Source of the DNA: Cannabis sativa
Taxonomy: Eukaryota; Streptophyta; Magnoliopsida; Rosales; Cannabaceae
Assembly (NCBI RefSeq): GCF_029168945.1
Contig: NC_083602.1
Span: 32,909,323-32,973,322, forward strand
Direction: 5' to 3'
Length of the DNA stretch: 64,000 bases
Each line of letters begins with the position of its first letter. Position 1 is the stretch's first letter. This document shows, in pieces, positions 57,858 through 64,000 of the stretch. The translations under genes and the position numbers were made by a program. Under the pieces are notes generated by a model that was given only the letters and a program-made list of their open reading frames with translations, was not told the origin of the DNA and made no database searches.

Positions 57858-59876
57858 TGTCACACCCTAACTATTTTAGGCGTGTTAGCATGATTTTTAA
57901 ACTTACTGTGCAGTTCGTTGCTAATCAACGAGGTTATCGAAAATAGTGATTAATTAAAATTTTACTTATTTAATTAAAAACATAAAATAGCTTACATATA
58001 AAATTCTGGGATCCCGTTTACAAAAGCATTTACAAAAGTTTCACTGTACATATACAGAAGTCTGTCGCCTAGCGACTATACAACAAAAGCCCTGATGTCC
58101 CAAAGATCATACACTCCAGGCCTAACCGCCTCGACATGTACAATCTCCATCTGCTCGCTCTCACAGGTGTTCAGCCTTAGCCTTGCCCTTACCTACACAT
58201 AGAAATAGCAATTGTGAGTCAACAGACTCAATGAGAAAAGTATAAGCAATAACATAGTAATAACTCGAATTATGATCGGACGACCATACCCCCAATCATA
58301 ACCCTATCCCCGTGTCCCACACGGTGCTGAGTCTAGAACATTCGTACGACAGTACTATTGACCATAATATCAGCCTATACTCAGTACGGTAGTCATACTC
58401 TAGCCGTACCGATGTGATACTGTCAAGTAGTACGGTACTATCAGCCATAATGTCAACCTATACTCGGTACGCTAGTTATACTCTAACCGTACCGATGTGA
58501 TACTCTCGGATAGTACAAAAGCCAACATACATTTCTAATGTAATCTAACAGGCTTAACTAACATGCACACTAAACATGTAAATACATATGCATATCATTA
58601 TACTAATCTTACCTTGTTTCCGAATTCAGGTGTGTCGGCCAACCTGAGTGGAACAACTGCTCAGCGAATTACAGGCCCGTAAATCACATCATTCACAACA
58701 TAGATAGTGACACGCTAAATCACTTTCCGGGGACTTAAACTTGAAACTAAAAGTTATAACATGGCAATATCCTAAATATCACAAAAACGGGAAAAACCAG
58801 GGTTCTCAAAATTGCCCCAACCGGTAGACTGGTTCCCCAACTGGAATTCCGGCTCTGTGGGGTTTCCTAGGGACTAAGTGGAATTCCGGTTCCTATAGGT
58901 CCCACTGAACTGATCAAACAGTTCAGTGCAGGAAAACTTCAAAATTTCATATCTCACTCAAATCAACCCCAAATCAAACCAAACCTTCCAAACCTGTTCT
59001 ATATATATCCCAAAGAACATATTCAAGGCAACAAAACACTACAACACGCACAGAAACAAAATCCACTATTAAAGAGCCAAGCTTGAGTTCTAAAACTCAA
59101 TGCTTGCTCAACCAACAAAACAACTTTCAAAAATAGCTTAAATCAACATATCTAACCATGATTAAACCTCAAAAATACAATTCAAACAATAGCAGCAACT
59201 ACAGTAGCAAAACTCACAAGTCATGCAAAATTCCAACCATAAACATAAAAAAAAAAAAAAGTAAAGAGAAGGGTATCCAAGCTATTACCTCCAATGAATT
59301 CACCAAGAATCAACTATAGATTAGTAAAACCAAATGAAGATCATCTCAAGCTTCTGATTTTTTCTCAAGGGTTTTGAGAAAGAGAGAAATGGGTTCTTTT
59401 GTGCTTTTTTCCTTTTACTTGATTTTTGTAAAAATAAATGAGATAATCATAGGTTTTATTTAATTTACTACAACCATAAAATTAGATTACTAACCCAACC
59501 TAGGTCCACTAAAAGACAAAACCAATATAGGGCAAAAAGACCAAAATGCCCTTGTCCACACCAAAAATCATAAAAATCACTTAGGGGTATTTTCTCAATT
59601 CTAAAATCTTGACTATTCCTAACATTCCTAATGTCTAACTATATTACCCTGCTATACGAAAAATACTAAGATGTGATTCTAATAGCCAAACACCGCGTTC
59701 CTATGTTGTCGAGCACAAAACATGCAAAATTATGAAATTCCATATATAACATATAAAATGCATTCTGAATTCAAATAAATCTCCGTAAACTGATAATTCA
59801 TAACTAATATGCAAGTTTCATAATTAAACCTTAATTTTCTAGCTAATTTCCAAATTAAAGTTAAGCGGTCTTTACA
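57858..59876 (-). repeat. Tekay-like 5' LTR
   Basis: 2,019 bp; on + from TGTCACACCCTAAC to CGGTCTTTACA. It differs from the 3' LTR by many substitutions and by extra bases near 58062 (CTGTCGCCTAGCGACTATAC). It has the 83-bp tandem units at 58354-58519. Confidence 0.93.
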
Positions 59877-59881
59877 TATTT

Positions 59882-60137
59882 AGTAAACAATAATAATAAT
59901 TAACTATTAATATATTCTTAACGCTAAAAATGACCAACTCTATATCGTCTGATAAGCAATAGTAGTAAACATAAAAAATAATAACTAAAGAGACAACACC
60001 ATAATTTATAGTAGTTTACTTCCCATATTGTGTTGATAATAGAATTATGTCTACTTCAAACTTTTATTATCGCAAAAGTGAATTGTCTAATGAGGCTTTC
60101 TCTCTCTAGCTTTCTCTCAACTCTTTGAGATGTTGCT
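59882..60137 (+). other. Leader of the second LINE or intergenic DNA
   Basis: AT-rich to about 60080, then a pyrimidine-rich stretch before the ATG at 60138. The exact 5' end of the LINE cannot be set because its target duplication partner lies outside the window. Confidence 0.5.
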
Positions 60138-61440
60138 ATGGCGAAGACGAGGGCGACGAAGCAGGGCAAGCCAAGGACTCCGGTGAAGAAGAAGAAAAAG
60201 CGAGGGCCTGATTCCTCTTCAGAAGTGAAGAAAACCAAGTCTATGGATGAGGTTTTAGGGATAGAACCGATCATCTTTTCGGAAGATGAAGAAACTGGCG
60301 ACGAGGAACAGGGTATTGGACATGATTCTGAGATTCAAAGAGGGCAAGAGGAATCACGAAGGGACAGTATAAGGCTGGACTTCGCACAACTGGTGGAATT
60401 GAAACAATATCGGGAGGCACAGCAACTCTCAGCAGCTGCAGTTGCAAGAGGTACGAATGTAATTCCCCCTGTACTGAGATCTGGTAGTATAATTCGAAAT
60501 TTAGAGCCATGTTTTACTGGTTCCACCTCAAAGCAAAAAGTGAAAATTACTAGTGAAGATATACAAGAAGAAGTTGAGTTTTGGACCCCATCTATTGTAT
60601 GCTATGTGCTTGGGGCCAATCCCCCAATGTCCATTTTAGATGGTTTTGTTAGAAGGGTGTGGAAGGACAAAGTTGACAAGGTAGGAATGATTTCCTATGG
60701 TGTTTTCTTGGTCAGATTCAATTCCATTGCAGACCGTGATGAGATTTTGTCTGGTGGATACATTTTCTTCAACAATCGGCCAGTGATCATGAAGGCGTGG
60801 GATCCAAACAAGAATTTCAGAAGAAAATCACTCGGTACCTATATGGGTTCAATTGCAGTGATTAGAATTGAAATACTGGGGTGAGCAAGTCTTGTTCAGA
60901 ATTATAAGGCAAATTGGTGAACCAGTTATGCTCGATTCTCTTACTAAAGCAAAGGAGAAGCTGAACTATCCGAGAATCCTTATAGAAGTCTCTTTAAATC
61001 AAGATTTCCCTGAGCAGATTGAGTTTGAAGATGAACATGGAGATGACATTTCAGTTTTTGTGAAATATGAATGGAAACCTACAACGTGTACCCATTGCAA
61101 AGGTGTTGGTCATGTTGCTATTAATTGTAGGAAGAAAGAAGGAAACAAAACTGAATGGGTGGTCAAAAAACCTGCTGTGGAGGCTCGGGCAAAGACAACC
61201 AGTGATGAGGATGGGTTTGTGCTACCAAAGAAAGTATGGAAGGAGAAGATACCTGAAGAAAAAGAACCAGCTGCTATAGCAGTGGCTAATACATTTGGCG
61301 GGCTGCAACATGTTACTGAACAAGAGGAAGATGATGGGGAAATTGAAGGTGGGAATAATGTTTTGCTTAGCAAAGAGAGAGGCAAAGAAATCATTGGGAA
61401 CACAGGAGGAGGGGGAGAACCTCCTCTTCCCAATGGATAA
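60138..61440 (+). pseudogene. LINE 2 ORF1 (DUF4283-type domain and zinc knuckle), frameshifted
   Basis: Starts MAKTRATKQGKPRTPVKKKK, a very basic N-terminus. A DUF4283-type domain follows: FWTPSIVCYVLGANPPMS, LDGFVRRVWKDK and NRPVIMKAWDPN. A one-base change near 60865-60880 moves the frame (usual wording RIEYWGEQ). The second frame has IEVSLN-type wording, the zinc knuckle CTHCKGVGHVAINC (about 61087-61128) and a charged, G-rich end. The stop overlaps the ORF2 start in ATGGATAA (61433-61440). ORF1 proteins bind the element RNA. Confidence 0.87.
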
Positions 61441-64000
61441 AATTGCTAGTTGGAATGTTCGAGGAGTCAACAACCAACAAAAGCAACAAATGGTGAAATA
61501 ATTTATTCATTCTCAAAAAGTTGGTTTGGTTGGCCTCCTCGAAACTAGAGTTAAGGCCTCAAAACTTGGGGCCTTATACTCAAGTGTCTTTAGTGGTTGG
61601 TGTTTTACCTCGAATAATCCTTGGCATCCGGGTGGGAGAATTGTAGTTAGTTGGAAACCAACTAGCTATAATGTGAATATTTTGAAGTGCTCGAGTCAAT
61701 TGGTTCATTTAGAAGTTTCAACCGTAGATATGAAGGAGTCCTTCTATGTTTCCTTTGTATATGCGTTTAATGATGAAAGTGGAAGGAAGAAGCTCTGGCA
61801 TGAGCTTCAATAACTATATACCTCGAAGCCATGGATAGTAATGGGAGATTTCAATGATATTTTGTAAAAAGAAGAGAGAATTGGTAAGAGAGTTAGATTC
61901 TCAACTTCTACTGAATTTGTGGATTGTATTGCTCACTGCCGGTTGGAGGATGTCAAATTCAGTGGGAGTTTCTATACTTGGTGCAACAAGCAATTTGGGG
62001 ATGATAGAATATATTCAAAGATTGATCGTGTGCTTGCAAACCAACAATGGATGGCTGCCCACCCTACTGCTGAAGTTATCTTTATGAATGAACTTGTCTT
62101 TGATCACACTCCAGCAATCCTTAACTTTCACAATAATGTCATTGGCGGACGGAAGCCTTTTAAATATTTTTCCATGTGGGAATCGCACCCCGGATATGAT
62201 GAAATCATACAGCAACAGTGGCAACAACACTTCAATGGAACTTTGATGTTTCGAATTGTTTCCAAGCTCAAAGGTATAAAAACTGTTTTAAGGGAATTGA
62301 ACAGGAACCATTATTCTGACATTTGTGCGCAGGAATGCCTTGCCAAAGCCAAATTAGATGAGTGTCAAGCCTTATTGCAGCAGCAGCCACTCAATGAAAA
62401 CCTACATCAGCAGGAGAAGGAGCTCAGAACTCAGTACACTAATGTTTTCAAGAGCTATGTGTCTTTTTTGCAGCAAAAAGCCAAGTTGAATTGGGCAAGG
62501 GCAGGTGATGAAAACTCAGCATTTTTTCACACTAGTATTCGAGAGAGAAGGAGACATAATCAAGTGATTACTATTGTGAATGCTGAAGGTGTAAGGATTG
62601 AAGAACCAAAGGCTATTATTGAAGCCTTCATTCAGTATTATAAAGAACTATTGGGCAGCCATGTACAAGATAGAAAGATGGTTCAACAAAAAATACTTAG
62701 AGAAGGGGGGACTCTAACACAGCAGCAGGTGAGCTTTCTCTTGAGAGATTACAATCATGAGGAAGTCAAGGAGGTAATATTTGCCATCCCTGGTAATAAG
62801 GCGCCAGGTCCAGATGGCTTTGGGAGCTCTTTCTTTCAAAAAAACTGGAGTACCATAGGTTCTGAAGTAGCTGAAGCAATAATCAGCTTACTCAAAACAG
62901 GGAAATTGCTTCGAGAAATCAACAACACTACTCTCACGCTTGTACCCAAGCTGAAATGCCCTAATACAGTGAGAGATTATAGGCCCATTGCATGCTGCAA
63001 TGTGATATACAAGGCAGCCACCAAATTGATTTGCTCGAGACTCAATTGTTTGCTACTTCAGCTTGTAGCTGATAATCAAGGAGGATTCATTCAAGGGAGA
63101 TTTATTGCACACAATGTTATGATTTGCCAGGATCTGATACGACATTATGGAAGGAAGCTGACAAAGCCAAGTTGTGTTATTAAGCTTGATTTGCAAAAGG
63201 CTTATGACACAATAGAATGGAATTTTATCGAAGAAATGCTGCAAGGTTTGAAGTTCCCTACTCAGTTCATTCAGCTTGTGATGTTATGCATTCGAACTCC
63301 TAGATTTTCTCTGATGATAAATGGATCCTCACATGGGTACTTTGAAGCTAAAAGAGGTCTGAGACAGGGAGATCCCATGTCTCCCTTACTATTTGTACTG
63401 GGTATGGAATATCTAACAAGAATCATGGGGAAAATTGGGCAGAAATCAGATTTCATCTTTCTTCATAGACGTAAAGAGTTGAAATTGAATCATCTCATGT
63501 TTGCGGACGATGTTCTTCTATTTTGCAACAGCGATTACAAGAGCATTATCTACTTGCTTCAAGGGCTCAAACTGTTCTCACAGACCTCAGGTTTGCAACC
63601 AAATTCATCCAAATCTGCTATATACTGTCATGGTATGATTCATTCAGAGATGCAAAGGGTTCTTGATGCTTCAGGATTCCAGAGAGGAGAAGTTCCATTC
63701 ACTTACTTAGGGATTCCTATCAGCCCTAAAAGACTATCACCGAAGGAATGTTCTACTTTGGTTGAAAAGATGACACAGAGAATCAGAGCATGGAGTACTC
63801 GGCATATTTCATTTGCAGGCAGAGCTGTTCTAATTAACTCAGTTCTCTTGGCAATTCCTACTTATTGGAGCCAGGTGATGCTACTTCCAAAGAAGGTGAT
63901 CAAAGAGATTGAAAGTATTTGCAAAGCTTTTTTATGGAAGGGTCAACATATGATGATAGGAGCTGGGCAAATTTCTTGAGAAAATGTATGCCAATCCAAA
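61433..64000 (+). pseudogene. LINE 2 ORF2 (endonuclease, reverse transcriptase), four stops
   Basis: Begins MDKIASWNVRGVNNQQKQQ at 61433. One reading frame persists to the window edge but is cut by TAA at 61499, 61811 and 61865 and TGA at 63977. Endonuclease motifs: SWNVRG, LLETRVKA, VMGDFND, FYTWCNKQFGDDRIYSKIDR and FDHTPA. Reverse transcriptase motifs: NKAPGPDGFGSSFF, RDYRPIACCNVIYKA, GGFIQGRFIAHNVM, LDLQKAYDTIEWNF, GLRQGDPMSPLLF and the catalytic MFADDVLLF; then PFTYLGIPISPKR and ISFAGRAVLINSVL. The long clean RT frame (61919-63976) shows recent loss of function. Confidence 0.92.

Larger units (their letters stand above)
50927..59876 (-). mobile_element. Tekay/Del-like chromovirus, complete but dead
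   Basis: 8,950 bp with perfect target duplication TATTT (50922-50926 and 59877-59881). Sense (-): 5' LTR 57858-59876, initiator-Met primer site, gag, protease, reverse transcriptase, RNase H, integrase, chromodomain-like C-terminus, polypurine tract, 3' LTR 50927-52937. Long 2-kb LTRs and the VLWRNNKVEEATWELESDM tail fit the Tekay/Del lineage. Pol is broken by many stops. LTR divergence is visibly higher than in the copia element. Confidence 0.93.
60138..64000 (+). mobile_element. Second L1-type LINE, 3' end beyond the window
   Basis: Same layout and family as the LINE at 35761-49933: ORF1 with DUF4283-like and zinc-knuckle regions, then ORF2 with endonuclease and reverse transcriptase, sense +. 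At least six lesions are seen. The 3' end and poly(A) are not in the window. Confidence 0.92.

Overview
This is a window of plant nuclear DNA, from an angiosperm and most likely a eudicot. It is almost wholly built of nested retrotransposons around one intact host gene. The evidence is Ty3/gypsy elements of the Athila, Tekay/Del-like chromovirus and Tat (Ogre/Retand-like) types, Ty1/copia LTRs about 1.9 kb long, two plant L1-type LINEs, methionine- and aspartate-tRNA primer sites, and a seven-exon gene for cytosolic ribosomal protein eS1 (RPS3A) with plant-type promoter motifs. I cannot name the species from sequence alone.

Layout. 1-3092: a copia-type LTR carrying a second, inverted copy of the same LTR (target duplication CAAAG), which makes a near-kilobase foldback. 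3093-7538: an old gypsy-type LTR, an unassigned stretch and another diverged copia-type LTR. 7539-30050: a decayed Tat-type element (+ strand) whose gag is split by a complete Athila-type element (7637-25386, - strand). The Athila element is itself split by three solo LTRs (7671-10238, 17122-19032, 20285-22164). The Tat relic carries one more solo LTR (26671-28527). Removing each insertion and one target duplication restores the host reading frame in four coding cases that I checked by hand. 30051-31823: AT-rich DNA with a 463-bp tandem duplication. 31824-33757: RPS3A (-), intact, 262 residues. 33976-35734: AT-rich DNA with a possible inverted-repeat element. 35761-49933: a LINE (-) split by a copia element (37146-46476) directly after the FADD catalytic motif of its reverse transcriptase. 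50927-59876: a complete Tekay-like element (-) with TATTT target duplications. 60138-64000: a second LINE (+) running off the window.

None of the mobile elements has an intact coding capacity. Most internal stops have forms expected from C-to-T or G-to-A change (CAA, CAG, CGA or TGG to stop), which fits long-term cytosine methylation and silencing. RPS3A is the only gene I would call functional.

Most interesting points: (1) the Athila element carries a second copy of its LTR promoter module, a cluster of GTCGCGAC palindromes with matching spacing next to a TATA box, just upstream of its env-like third ORF; (2) gypsy-type LTRs contain arrays of small hairpins with TATG/TATT loops whose stems differ by compensating changes; (3) the copia element in the LINE has 195 bp of flanking LINE sequence copied between its 5' LTR and its internal region, with an internal template jump at AAGCTTT, a scar of repair synthesis; (4) both LINEs share the same 8-base overlap ATGGATAA between ORF1 stop and ORF2 start.
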